A stretch of 27,719 bases of DNA from Pseudomonadota bacterium (GTDB taxonomy: Bacteria; Desulfobacterota; Syntrophia; Syntrophales; UBA5619), in assembly GCA_018896355.1 (NCBI GenBank), contig JAHIMW010000109.1, forward strand, positions 1 to 27,719, given 5' to 3'. The notes below the pieces were generated by a model, which saw only the letters and a list, made by a program, of their open reading frames with translations, did not search any database and was not told where the DNA came from. The translations under genes and the position numbers were made by a program. Positions 16,409-23,127 of this stretch are shown one piece after another (position 1 is the stretch's first letter; the number at the start of each line of letters is the position of its first letter).

Positions 16409-17433
16409 TGGAGTCCTCCGATTCCATCCCGCATCGCGGCTTCCAGAATGTTGACCTCGTCCATGAGCCGGTAGAACTGTTCCGGTCTCAAGGACTGGGC
16501 GCCGTCCGAGAATGCCTTTTCCGGCTCCGGATGGATCTCGACGATGACGCCGTCCGCTCCGACGGCCACGGCCGCCCGGGTCAGCGGGATGATGTATTTC
16601 GCATGGCCGGCGGCATGGCTCGGATCGATGATGACCGGCAGGTGGGTCAGCTCCTTCAGCACCGGAACGGCGCTGATGTCGAGCGTGTTCCGGGTCGCCG
16701 TCTCGAAGGTGCGGATCCCCCGTTCGCAGAGGATGACCTGCCCGTTTCCCGAAGAGAGGATGTATTCCGCCGACATCAGAAGCTCCTCGATCGTTGTCAT
16801 CAGACCCCGCTTAAGCAGGACCGGCTTCCGGCAAAGGCCGACCCTCTTGAGCAGGGCGAAATTCTGGATGTTGCGCGCGCCGATCTGAAGGATGTCGCTG
16901 TACTGCTCGATCATATCCACGTCCGTCGTGTTCATCACCTCCGTCACGACGGGCATCCCCGTCCTTTCCCCGACCTTCTTGAGGAGCTTCAGCCCCTCCT
17001 CCTCCATACCCTGGAAGCTGTAGGGCGACGTCCGCGGCTTGAAGGCGCCGCCGCGGAGGATCTTCGCCCCCGCTTTTTTGGCGACGTAGCCGCATTCCAT
17101 CATCTGCTCTTCGCTTTCGATGGAGCAGGGGCCGGCGATGACGGTGAACTCGGGACCGCCGATCCGGACCTCGCCGACCTGGATGACCGTGTCGTTCTCC
17201 TGGAACTCCCGTCCGGCAAGCTTGTAAGGTTTCAGGATCGGCATGACCTTTTCCACGCCGGGGAGGAAGGCCGCCGATTTCAGATGGATACTGCCCCGGT
17301 CGTTCCCGATGGCGCCGATGATCGTCCGCTCCACGCCTTGGGAAAGGTGGGTCTGGTACCCCACCGACGCGATCCATTCGGTTACATGGTTGATCTGTTC
17401 TTCCGTCGCATTTTTTTTCATCAGAATAATCAT
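16405..17433 (-). CDS. aroF: 3-deoxy-7-phosphoheptulonate (DAHP) synthase, type I-beta with N-terminal regulatory domain
   Basis: First shikimate step, PEP plus erythrose-4-phosphate to DAHP. The ATG at 17433 is chosen because GAGGTGG lies 3 nt upstream and the protein then starts MIILMKKNATEEQ, as in Thermotoga-type enzymes. It gives 342 residues; an ATG seven codons upstream is less likely. Residues 1 to about 70 form the ferredoxin-like regulatory domain that in T. maritima binds Tyr or Phe. The barrel follows, with AGPCSIES, GGAFKPRTSPYSFQG, IGARNIQNF, CERGIRTFE, IDPSHAAG and VEIHPEPEKAFSDGAQSL. It is the first gene after the aromatic leader, so control may be both transcriptional and allosteric. 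Confidence 0.96.
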   Translation of the reverse strand: MIILMKKNATEEQINHVTEWIASVGYQTHLSQGVERTIIGAIGNDRGSIHLKSAAFLPGVEKVMPILKPYKLAGREFQENDTVIQVGEVRIGGPEFTVIAGPCSIESEEQMMECGYVAKKAGAKILRGGAFKPRTSPYSFQGMEEEGLKLLKKVGERTGMPVVTEVMNTTDVDMIEQYSDILQIGARNIQNFALLKRVGLCRKPVLLKRGLMTTIEELLMSAEYILSSGNGQVILCERGIRTFETATRNTLDISAVPVLKELTHLPVIIDPSHAAGHAKYIIPLTRAAVAVGADGVIVEIHPEPEKAFSDGAQSLRPEQFYRLMDEVNILEAAMRDGIGGLQ

Positions 17434-17452
17434 CTTCCACCTCGCTTGAATC

Positions 17453-17486
17453 AAAAGGCCGTGGTGATCTCGGCGCCGCCCCGGCC
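17453..17486 (-). terminator. Second hairpin of the aro leader, just before aroF
   Basis: On the minus strand GGCCG pairs with CGGCC, with a further GG/CC after one mismatch, spanning 17486-17457 and followed by TTTT (17456-17453). It is weaker than the upstream terminator and ends about 10 nt before the aroF ribosome-binding site. It could be a weak terminator or affect translation initiation. The second hairpin of the trp leader occupies the same relative place and also begins GGCCG. Confidence 0.45.
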
Positions 17487-17533
17487 AAAAAACAAAAAAG
17501 CCATGGGCAGCGTTTTTAAGGTCTGTCCATGGC
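17487..17533 (-). terminator. Attenuator terminator of the aro operon
   Basis: On the minus strand GCCATGGACAG (17533-17523) pairs with CTGCCCATGGC (17510-17500), ten of eleven positions, followed by TTTTTTGTTTTTT. This is a strong intrinsic terminator ahead of aroF. CTAAGC overlapping its base (17537-17532) is perfectly complementary to GCTTAG in the leader ORF (17577-17572), a possible antiterminator pairing. Confidence 0.85.
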
Positions 17534-17561
17534 TTAGTTTAACTACGTTGTGGGGTTTCCC

Positions 17562-17645
17562 TTACGTCCTCCTAAGCAGCGGGCACACCGGTGCGTAAAA
17601 GTAATAAAACCAGTACCAGTTGTTGGATAATGTTTTCGTTGCCAT
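17562..17645 (-). CDS. Aromatic leader peptide (Trp/Tyr/Phe) of the aro operon
   Basis: A 27-codon ORF, ATG 17645 to TAA 17562-17564, between a good promoter and the terminator at 17487-17533. Residues 10-17 are WYWFYYFY: two Trp, four Tyr and two Phe codons in an unbroken run, preceded by NN. The arrangement matches amino-acid-responsive transcription attenuation and suggests that starvation for any of the three aromatics would stall the ribosome. The ribosome-binding site is only fair (AAGGCGGG, about 10 nt spacer). A competing frame, 17667-17572, would read LVLVLLLL over the same bases. The aromatic frame is favoured because the operon makes exactly these three amino acids. There is no established gene name that I know. 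Confidence 0.85.
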   Translation of the reverse strand: MATKTLSNNWYWFYYFYAPVCPLLRRT

Positions 17646-17688
17646 CTTTTTTCTGCCCGCCTTGCATACTTCCTGTGAACTGGGGTGG

Positions 17689-17718
17689 AATAGAAACACA
17701 GCTTTTCCGGGTTGTCAA
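17689..17718 (-). promoter_or_regulatory. Sigma-70-like promoter of the aro operon
   Basis: A perfect -35 box TTGACA (17718-17713) is followed after 18 nt by TCTATT (17694-17689), four of six matches to TATAAT. Transcription would start near 17682, about 37 nt before the leader ATG. Position and strand suit the leader-aroF transcript. The -10 element is the weaker part of the call. Confidence 0.6.
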
Positions 17719-17820
17719 GAAAAAAGATCAACAGAAAAATGATCACAAAGATCCAATAAAAGATCCGCGGGCCTCCAAATCGGTTGAAAGGGAGGGTGTT
17801 TTGGATTAGTATCCCATCTC

Positions 17821-18153
17821 ATGAGTATGGAGATCCTGATCACCGTTCTGGCCGTCGTGGCCACCCTGGTCATTGCCTACTGGAGGTTCTCCGGTGGGCG
17901 TTATGGAAAACTCCGGCCGAGCAGGGAAGCGACCGTCGCCTATGAATCTTTCCTGGTCGTCGTATCCACCCCGCCCCTCGATATCTACCCGATGAAGTGA
18001 AAGACCCTGCATTCGAGATCCTTTTGGAAGAAATTCAACGTCATGATCGGCGGAGAGGGAGAGGAAGGCGCCTTTTCCGTCTCCCTCCCGCCGCTCTATA
18101 ACATTTTTTGGTTCATCCGGTTCATGTGTACTGTTGAGTTGATGAGCTGCTGA
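17821..18153 (+). pseudogene. Possible decayed small membrane-anchored protein gene
   Basis: ATG 17821 opens a 59-codon frame ending at TGA 17998. The N-terminus, MSMEILITVLAVVATLVIAYW, is a plausible membrane anchor, followed by RYGKLRPSREATVAYESF and LDIYPMK. The same frame continues after the stop with KTLHSRSFWKKF up to TGA 18151. The two halves recall, from memory, an unnamed deltaproteobacterial family with a GKLRP...FESF...YPNA...LDS.LWKK pattern, but shortened and altered. That suggests decay, though a genuine 59-residue protein is possible. No clear ribosome-binding site precedes the ATG. The flanks 17719-17820 and 18154-18186 hold nothing else that I can support. Confidence 0.35.
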
Positions 18154-18186
18154 ATTAAGCCTTGACAGACTTACAAGTTCTTACGC

Positions 18187-18762
18187 TTAGTGGTCAAAAG
18201 ACATTAAAGATTCGGATTTTACAGCGTCGGGGCAAGCATGGATTATTTGATCGCAGGTTTTCATCAGCGCCGCCGTCAACCGTTTTTCCCTTTGAGTCAG
18301 CGCCGAGTCTTTGAACGTGCCGCCGAAATACGCATTGATGATCTGGGTGGAGGCGGCGCCGAGCAGCGACAGAAATGTGTTGAGATTGCCGGCCTGCAGA
18401 TACAGACTGGCATCGTTTACAAAGAGGATCTCTTTCGGCTGCCGCCGGAGCGCGGCAAACAAGGCTTCAATGGCGCGGGCGTTTTGGCGGGCCAGACGGC
18501 GGACATGCGGTTCGTCAACGCCGGTCAGGCGCGGCGCCGCAATGGTTGTTGTCAGATAAAAAACGGACGCTTCCGCCGGGGGCGTCAACTTGCCGCCGAT
18601 GCCGCCGACCAGATCCGGCGCCATGTCGATCACGGCGATCCGGTTCGCGTAGCCGGCCTGAATAAACGCCTGCAGAATTTCGAGCGTGCGGGTGGTTTTC
18701 CCGGATTTTACCTCCCCGATGATGAGGGTGCGCCTGTTTAAATATGAGCGGATGGTTTCCAC
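18187..18762 (-). CDS. P-loop NTPase of unknown function, linked to the ThiW ECF operon
   Basis: Not recognised as a named family. Near the N-terminus, LIIGEVKSGKTTRTLEIL is a Walker A P-loop (GEVKSGKT), and AVIDMAPD and EILFVNDASLYLQ look like the following strands of a RecA- or G-like fold, the latter with ND in the Walker B position. The rest, QIINAYFGGTFKDSALTQREKR, is polar and has no membrane segment, so the protein should be cytosolic. GTG 18762 is preferred (191 residues), 4 nt after the ecfT stop; a TTG at 18801 would give 204 residues and a 35-nt overlap. As last gene of the operon it may assist transport or cofactor handling, but this is a guess. Confidence 0.8.
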   Translation of the reverse strand: METIRSYLNRRTLIIGEVKSGKTTRTLEILQAFIQAGYANRIAVIDMAPDLVGGIGGKLTPPAEASVFYLTTTIAAPRLTGVDEPHVRRLARQNARAIEALFAALRRQPKEILFVNDASLYLQAGNLNTFLSLLGAASTQIINAYFGGTFKDSALTQREKRLTAALMKTCDQIIHACPDAVKSESLMSFDH

Positions 18763-18766
18763 TTTT

Positions 18767-19441
18767 TCAATTCCAAATGCAGCGCCGGACGAGGCATGCA
18801 ATCAGCAGCAGCAGCGATAGCACTATCGCCGACCAGTCGGCCTTGCCCAGATGATAGTCTTTATAGAAAGTCCGGCCGGGACGGCCGAAACCGCGGGCCT
18901 CCATGGCGGCCGCCAACTCTTCCGCCAGTTGAAGCGCCTGGATCAAAAGCGGTCCCAGGAAAGCGGGATAATGCCGCAGGGCGGACCATCCCGGTTCCAG
19001 GGGAATGCCGCGGGAACGCTGGGCGTCTATAACGGTTTTGGCCTTGCGTCCGATCACCGGCACAAACTGTAGAGAGGTGCTGAACACGAATGCAACCGGG
19101 TAGGGGAGGCCGATTTTTACCAGCGAATTTCCCAGGTCTTCCGGGGCGGTGGTCTGGAAAAAGACAAAAAAGACCGAGATGAGAATAATCAAGGTCAGCG
19201 CAGCCCGAAGACCGCTTTCCAGGCCGGCCGACCACCATGTTACCCCGCCGAAGAACAAGGCCATCGGCAGCGAGAACCTCAGCCAAGAGATATAATCCCG
19301 CCCTTTGCCGACAACAAGGTTGAAAGCGATGAGCGCTCCCCATTCCGGCAAGAGCCAGGAAAGCTTTTTTGAGGCAACCACCAGGATGGTGTAAAAAATT
19401 GCCATGATGAGCTTGGTGCGAGGGTCCAGTAAATTTCCCAT
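18767..19441 (-). CDS. ecfT: ECF transporter transmembrane (T) component
   Basis: Membrane coupling subunit of an energy-coupling-factor importer, linking the ATPases to the substrate-binding S component. Of 224 residues, the N-terminal half has several hydrophobic segments (for example LIMAIFYTILVVA and ALTLIILISVFFVFF) and a last one, IVLSLLLLIACLV, is near the C-terminus. The two cytoplasmic coupling helices carry the Ala/Ser-Arg-Gly motifs, DAQRSRGIPLE and AMEARGFGRPGR. ATG 19441 is chosen; a TTG two codons upstream would give the 4-nt overlap with the ATPase gene seen elsewhere in the operon and cannot be excluded. Confidence 0.9.
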   Translation of the reverse strand: MGNLLDPRTKLIMAIFYTILVVASKKLSWLLPEWGALIAFNLVVGKGRDYISWLRFSLPMALFFGGVTWWSAGLESGLRAALTLIILISVFFVFFQTTAPEDLGNSLVKIGLPYPVAFVFSTSLQFVPVIGRKAKTVIDAQRSRGIPLEPGWSALRHYPAFLGPLLIQALQLAEELAAAMEARGFGRPGRTFYKDYHLGKADWSAIVLSLLLLIACLVRRCIWN

Positions 19442-19443
19442 GG

Positions 19444-21093
19444 TCAAAATCTTTCAGACCTGCGGTTCCCATTCGGGTCGCGCTGAAGGCCGAAAAGCCG
19501 GAACCGATCGGTCGGTTCCAGGTGGGCCCGCTCCATGGCGGCTTGATTCCTCATGACCTCACCGGGCGATCCGTCGGCAACAATTTCACCATCGGCCAAC
19601 AGCAGCCAGCGCCGGGCATATTGCTCGGCAAAGGACAGGTCTTGCGTGATCAACAAAACGGCCTGGCCTCGCTGCTGAAGTTGGACAAGCAACTTTCCCA
19701 GGGAGCGCCGGAAAAACAGATCCTGGCCGGCGGTCGGTTCATCCAGGGCCAGAATGACGGGCCGCGCCGCCAGGGCGGCGGCAAACGCCACCCGCTTTTT
19801 TTCGCCTTCGCTCAGGCGATAGGGCGCTCGCATCAGCAGGGGCTCCAGCCCAAAGAGTTGCACCAGTTCTCTAATCCAGGATTCATCGTAGCACTTGAGC
19901 GCCTGGGCGCCCACGACGATTTCATCCCAAACCGTCAGCTTGAAAAACTGGCTGTTGGGGTTCTGAAAGGCAACCCCTACATAACGGGCCAGTTGCGAGA
20001 CCTTGAGCCGCTGGGTGGACCGGTTCATCACCGTGACGCAACCCCGGGCGGGACGGATCAACCCGTTGAGATGCTTGAGCAGGGTGGTCTTGCCGGCGCC
20101 GTTGGCGCCGACAAGGGCCAGGCATTCCCCCGCATTCACGGTAAAGCTGATATCCCGTAAAACGGACTTGCCGTCGATGTTAAAAGAAATCCGGTCGATT
20201 TTCAGAACGGCGGCGAGAGCGCTTTGTTCAAATGCCGGCGACAGGGCCGGAGCGAAGTCGGCGGCTGTTTTTTCCGGGAGCAGGGGGATAAGGGCGTCAA
20301 TGTTCAGCGGCAGCGTTGCCAGGCCCAACTGGCGGCCGACAGTGACTGCGAGGGGCAATTCAAGGCCGTAGCTTTCAATGTTCTGCCTCAGGATCGTCTC
20401 CGGCGGACCGTCCAGGACAATCCGGCCCTGATGGAGCACGACCATCCGCTCGGCATCGGCGACCGTTAATGCGAGTCGGTGTTCACTAACGATGATGCCG
20501 ATGCCGTTTTGATGGATCTTTTTCAAGGCTGTCCGGACCCGGCGGACATTGACGGGATCCAGGTTGGCATAGGGTTCATCCAGGATGATGGTCTGCGGTC
20601 TCAGGGCGAGGACCGCGGCGATCGCTGCGAGCTGCTGCTGGCCGCCGGAGAGTTCATGGGGGTTTTGCAATAGCAGCCCCTCGATTCCTGCGGCGGCGGC
20701 GGCTTCCGCAATTCGTTTTTTTATTTCGCCGCGTTCCAGGCCGATGCTCTCCAGGCCGAAAGCAATTTCCTGCTCGACGCTGCGATTGAAAAGCTGCGCT
20801 TCCGGGTTCTGGAAGACCATGCCCAATCTCGTAATGAGCCCCCCGACGGATTGCTCCGTTGTCGGGATTCCGTCAATGCGAATATCGCCCTGCAGCGACC
20901 CGCCGAAAAAATGGGGAATCAGCCCGTTGAACGTCCGGCAAAGCGTTGACTTGCCGGATCCGCTGGCGCCGCAGACGAGCAGATATTCGTCCGGGCGGAT
21001 TTTCAAATTGATGTCGTGGAGTATCCGGTCCGCCCCGTTTTTGCGATAGGCATAGCAGACCATTTCGAGCTCGATAAAAGAAGGGGATCTCAC
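19444..21093 (-). CDS. ECF transporter ATPase, two fused ABC domains
   Basis: Energises uptake by the ECF complex. Its 549 residues contain two complete nucleotide-binding domains. Domain 1 (about 1-250) has Walker A CGASGSGKST, signature LSGGQQQLAAIAA and Walker B TIILDEPYANLDP. Domain 2 (about 290-530) has VGANGAGKTTLL, LSEGEKKRVAFAAALA and VILALDEPTAGQD. The fusion replaces the separate EcfA1 and EcfA2 of shared modules and is typical of dedicated group I or YkoD-like systems. The start is GTG 21093, overlapping the thiW stop (GTGA). Context points to a thiamin-precursor substrate. Confidence 0.93.
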   Translation of the reverse strand: MRSPSFIELEMVCYAYRKNGADRILHDINLKIRPDEYLLVCGASGSGKSTLCRTFNGLIPHFFGGSLQGDIRIDGIPTTEQSVGGLITRLGMVFQNPEAQLFNRSVEQEIAFGLESIGLERGEIKKRIAEAAAAAGIEGLLLQNPHELSGGQQQLAAIAAVLALRPQTIILDEPYANLDPVNVRRVRTALKKIHQNGIGIIVSEHRLALTVADAERMVVLHQGRIVLDGPPETILRQNIESYGLELPLAVTVGRQLGLATLPLNIDALIPLLPEKTAADFAPALSPAFEQSALAAVLKIDRISFNIDGKSVLRDISFTVNAGECLALVGANGAGKTTLLKHLNGLIRPARGCVTVMNRSTQRLKVSQLARYVGVAFQNPNSQFFKLTVWDEIVVGAQALKCYDESWIRELVQLFGLEPLLMRAPYRLSEGEKKRVAFAAALAARPVILALDEPTAGQDLFFRRSLGKLLVQLQQRGQAVLLITQDLSFAEQYARRWLLLADGEIVADGSPGEVMRNQAAMERAHLEPTDRFRLFGLQRDPNGNRRSERF

Positions 21094-21626
21094 CGTTTCT
21101 TGTCCGGCATGTCAATCATATCGGCGCGTTGCAGCAATTTAAGGGCCAGGATGCCCAGAGCGGCGCCGGCAATGGTGCTCACCAGAAAGGACGGAACCAG
21201 CGCAAAAAGCGGGATCACCTTGCCCATTAAAAACGGCGCGATTAAAAAGGCGCTGACGACCGGCGCGATGAAACCGGTGCCGACAATTTCACCGCCGGCC
21301 CCGGCATAGATGTTGCGGGTTTGGCGATAGAGCAGGCCCGCCAACAGGGCGCCGATCATCCCGCCGGGAAACGCCAGCAGCGTCCCGACGCCTAAAACAT
21401 TGCGCAGAACCGCAATGACAGCGGCGGTGACAACAGCCCACCAGGGCCCCAGCAGTACGGCCGCAAGGACGTTTATAAAATGCTGGGTGGGATTGACTTT
21501 GGCAATCCCGATGGGAAAGGAGGTATAAGGCGCCAGCGCAACCCCGATCGCTACCAGCACCACCGCATAGGCGACCTTGCGGGTATCGGTTGCCGTCTTC
21601 TTTTTGATTTGCACTTCCTGATTCAT
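21090..21626 (-). CDS. thiW: ECF transporter S component ThiW
   Basis: Substrate-binding membrane subunit; ThiW proteins are predicted, from their genomic association with thiazole genes, to import the thiazole moiety of thiamin. The 178 residues have a short polar N-terminus and about five to six hydrophobic segments. LAPYTSFPIGIAKVNPTQHFINVLAAVLLGPW and VGTLLAFPGGMIGALLAGLLYR regions are what I recognise as ThiW. A strong AGGAGG ribosome-binding site lies 5 nt before the ATG. It lies 28 nt after thiE and directly before its own ATPase and T genes. Confidence 0.9.
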   Translation of the reverse strand: MNQEVQIKKKTATDTRKVAYAVVLVAIGVALAPYTSFPIGIAKVNPTQHFINVLAAVLLGPWWAVVTAAVIAVLRNVLGVGTLLAFPGGMIGALLAGLLYRQTRNIYAGAGGEIVGTGFIAPVVSAFLIAPFLMGKVIPLFALVPSFLVSTIAGAALGILALKLLQRADMIDMPDKKR

Positions 21627-21654
21627 ATAAACCTCCTTGCTGTAACAAAGCGTT

Positions 21655-22320
21655 CTAAGACGCTATAAGATCATTAGGCGGCGGGTTTTGGCAAATGCCC
21701 CAAAGTTTACGGGCATTTTGAAGGGGGTTTGCGGCCCGGGAAATATAACTGATCACGGCGATGCCGGCCGCGCCATGCCGGAAGCAGGCGGAGGCGTTTT
21801 CCGCGTTTATCCCCCCGATGGCGACCACCGGAAGCGCTGACGCCCGGACAACCGCCCCCAAGCCGTCCAGGCCGCAGGTCGGTTTGGCGTCCTTCTTGGT
21901 CCGGGTTTCAAAAACAGGTCCGGTCCCGATATAATCACAGGAAGTCAGATCCGTTCGCTCCAGTTCCTTCAAAGTGGAGACGGATACCCCCACGATTGCC
22001 TCCGGGCCGAGAATGCGCCTGGCAAGGGCCGGGCTTTCATCAGTCTGCCCCAGATGGACCCCATCGGCCGAAACTGCTTTGGCCAGCAGGATGTCGTCAT
22101 TCACCAGAAAAGGAACCGAGTTGTTTTTAGCCAGATCCCGGATGGCGGCAACCTCGTCGAAAAGCTTCAGCGAGAAGGCTTTATGGCGGAACTGGACCAT
22201 CGTTGCCCCGGCCTGGATTGCAATTTCGACCTGCGCAAGCGGCGGCAGGCCGGGCGCATCCTCGTCGGTGATATAGTAAAACCGCAGCGCCTTTTTTATC
22301 ATCAAAGTTTCGTAATCCAA
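21655..22320 (-). CDS. thiE: Thiamin phosphate synthase
   Basis: Couples HMP pyrophosphate with thiazole phosphate to form thiamin phosphate. The 221-residue TIM barrel shows FYYITDEDAP, ATMVQFRHKAFS, FLVNDDILLA, GVHLGQTDESPALAR, IVGVSVST, YIGTGPVFETRTKKDA and VVAIGGINAEN, which are the substrate- and phosphate-binding motifs. In the early motif Arg-His replaces the more usual Arg-Glu. The start is TTG 22320, preceded by AAGGAG with a 10-nt spacer; ATG 22302 is an alternative without a good site. No TPP riboswitch can be seen in the 60 nt upstream. Distinction from the TenI paralogue relies on the intact phosphate-site motifs. Confidence 0.9.
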   Translation of the reverse strand: MDYETLMIKKALRFYYITDEDAPGLPPLAQVEIAIQAGATMVQFRHKAFSLKLFDEVAAIRDLAKNNSVPFLVNDDILLAKAVSADGVHLGQTDESPALARRILGPEAIVGVSVSTLKELERTDLTSCDYIGTGPVFETRTKKDAKPTCGLDGLGAVVRASALPVVAIGGINAENASACFRHGAAGIAVISYISRAANPLQNARKLWGICQNPPPNDLIAS

Positions 22321-22346
22321 TCCAGCCAGACTCCTTAGTCCTTAGT

Positions 22347-22360
22347 ATGTACATGTACAT
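22347..22360. promoter_or_regulatory. 14-bp perfect palindrome upstream of thiE
   Basis: ATGTACATGTACAT (22347-22360) is self-complementary and lies in the 60-nt gap between bioD and thiE. It is flanked by a tandem TCCTTAG repeat (22333-22346). It could be an operator for a dimeric regulator of the thiE-thiW operon. No known regulator motif is recognised. Confidence 0.35.
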
Positions 22361-22380
22361 GACATGTTTTAACGAATAAA

Positions 22381-23127
22381 TCAATCGAGTTTGCCCTGAC
22401 CAAGATCGGGTAAAGACGAATCATGCTTAATTTGCAGCATGCCCCAACGGAAACGGGAAAATATCTCCTCCGGAAGAAAGGCGGCGCCGTATGGAACCCT
22501 GCCAAGGTAAAATTCGCCGACAATACGCTGCACCTCTGTCTCGTTTGGCGCCCGGGCGGAAAAAGGTTCCGGGGTCAGGTCGTTCAGGATCACGCCGAAA
22601 AGGGGGATCTCTTCAGACTGAAGGTAATGCATCGTCAATTTCAGATGGTTCAGCACCCCCAGGCGGTTTCCCGCCACGATCAATACGCGGAGGGATAAGT
22701 CGCGAGCCAGATCGGCGAAGGAGTACCCTTCCCGGATCTCGACGGTCAATCCCCCTGCCCCCTCAATCAGAACGACGTCCGTTGCCTTTACCGCGTCGAT
22801 GACCGTTTGCCGCATTCGCGCCGGGTCGATGGATACGCCTTCCACCCGGGCGGCAAGGTGAGGAGACAGGGCAGCCGAGAGTGGATAGCGGCATACCGCA
22901 GACACAGACAATTCCGGAGCAAAAGCGTCGCGGAGCGCTGCCGCGTCGGCGGGAAACGGCCGTCCGTCAGCCCCCGGCACACATCCGGATTCGACCGGTT
23001 TCAACGGCAATACGGCGACCCCCTCCCGGATCAGGCGACTTCCCAGCAAACAGGTGACGTATGTCTTTCCCGCTCCCGTGTCCGTTGCCGTGATCAATAT
23101 GCCTTGTCCCATGGGGTTTCCCTTCAT
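22381..23127 (-). CDS. bioD: Dethiobiotin synthetase
   Basis: ATP-dependent closure of the ureido ring: DAPA plus CO2 to dethiobiotin. The 248 residues contain the P-loop ATDTGAGKTYVT, the catalytic lysine motif LKPVESG, EGAGGLTVEIREGYSFADLA, GNRLGVLNHLKLT and VILNDL. The ATG at 23127 overlaps the bioA stop (ATGA); a second ATG five codons in, preceded by AAGGGA, is an alternative start. It is the last gene of the bio operon. Confidence 0.96.
   Translation of the reverse strand: MKGNPMGQGILITATDTGAGKTYVTCLLGSRLIREGVAVLPLKPVESGCVPGADGRPFPADAAALRDAFAPELSVSAVCRYPLSAALSPHLAARVEGVSIDPARMRQTVIDAVKATDVVLIEGAGGLTVEIREGYSFADLARDLSLRVLIVAGNRLGVLNHLKLTMHYLQSEEIPLFGVILNDLTPEPFSARAPNETEVQRIVGEFYLGRVPYGAAFLPEEIFSRFRWGMLQIKHDSSLPDLGQGKLD

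Noticed and set aside
17543..17746. 67-codon minus-strand frame covering the aro leader
   Set aside because: It is in a different frame from the aromatic run, has no ribosome-binding site and resembles no protein. The shorter leader ORF explains the region better.
18162..18167. TTGACA on the plus strand considered as a promoter
   Set aside because: No suitable -10 and no plus-strand gene follows.
22321..22380. TPP riboswitch before thiE
   Set aside because: The gap is only 60 nt and lacks the conserved CTGAGA and ACCTGA segments.
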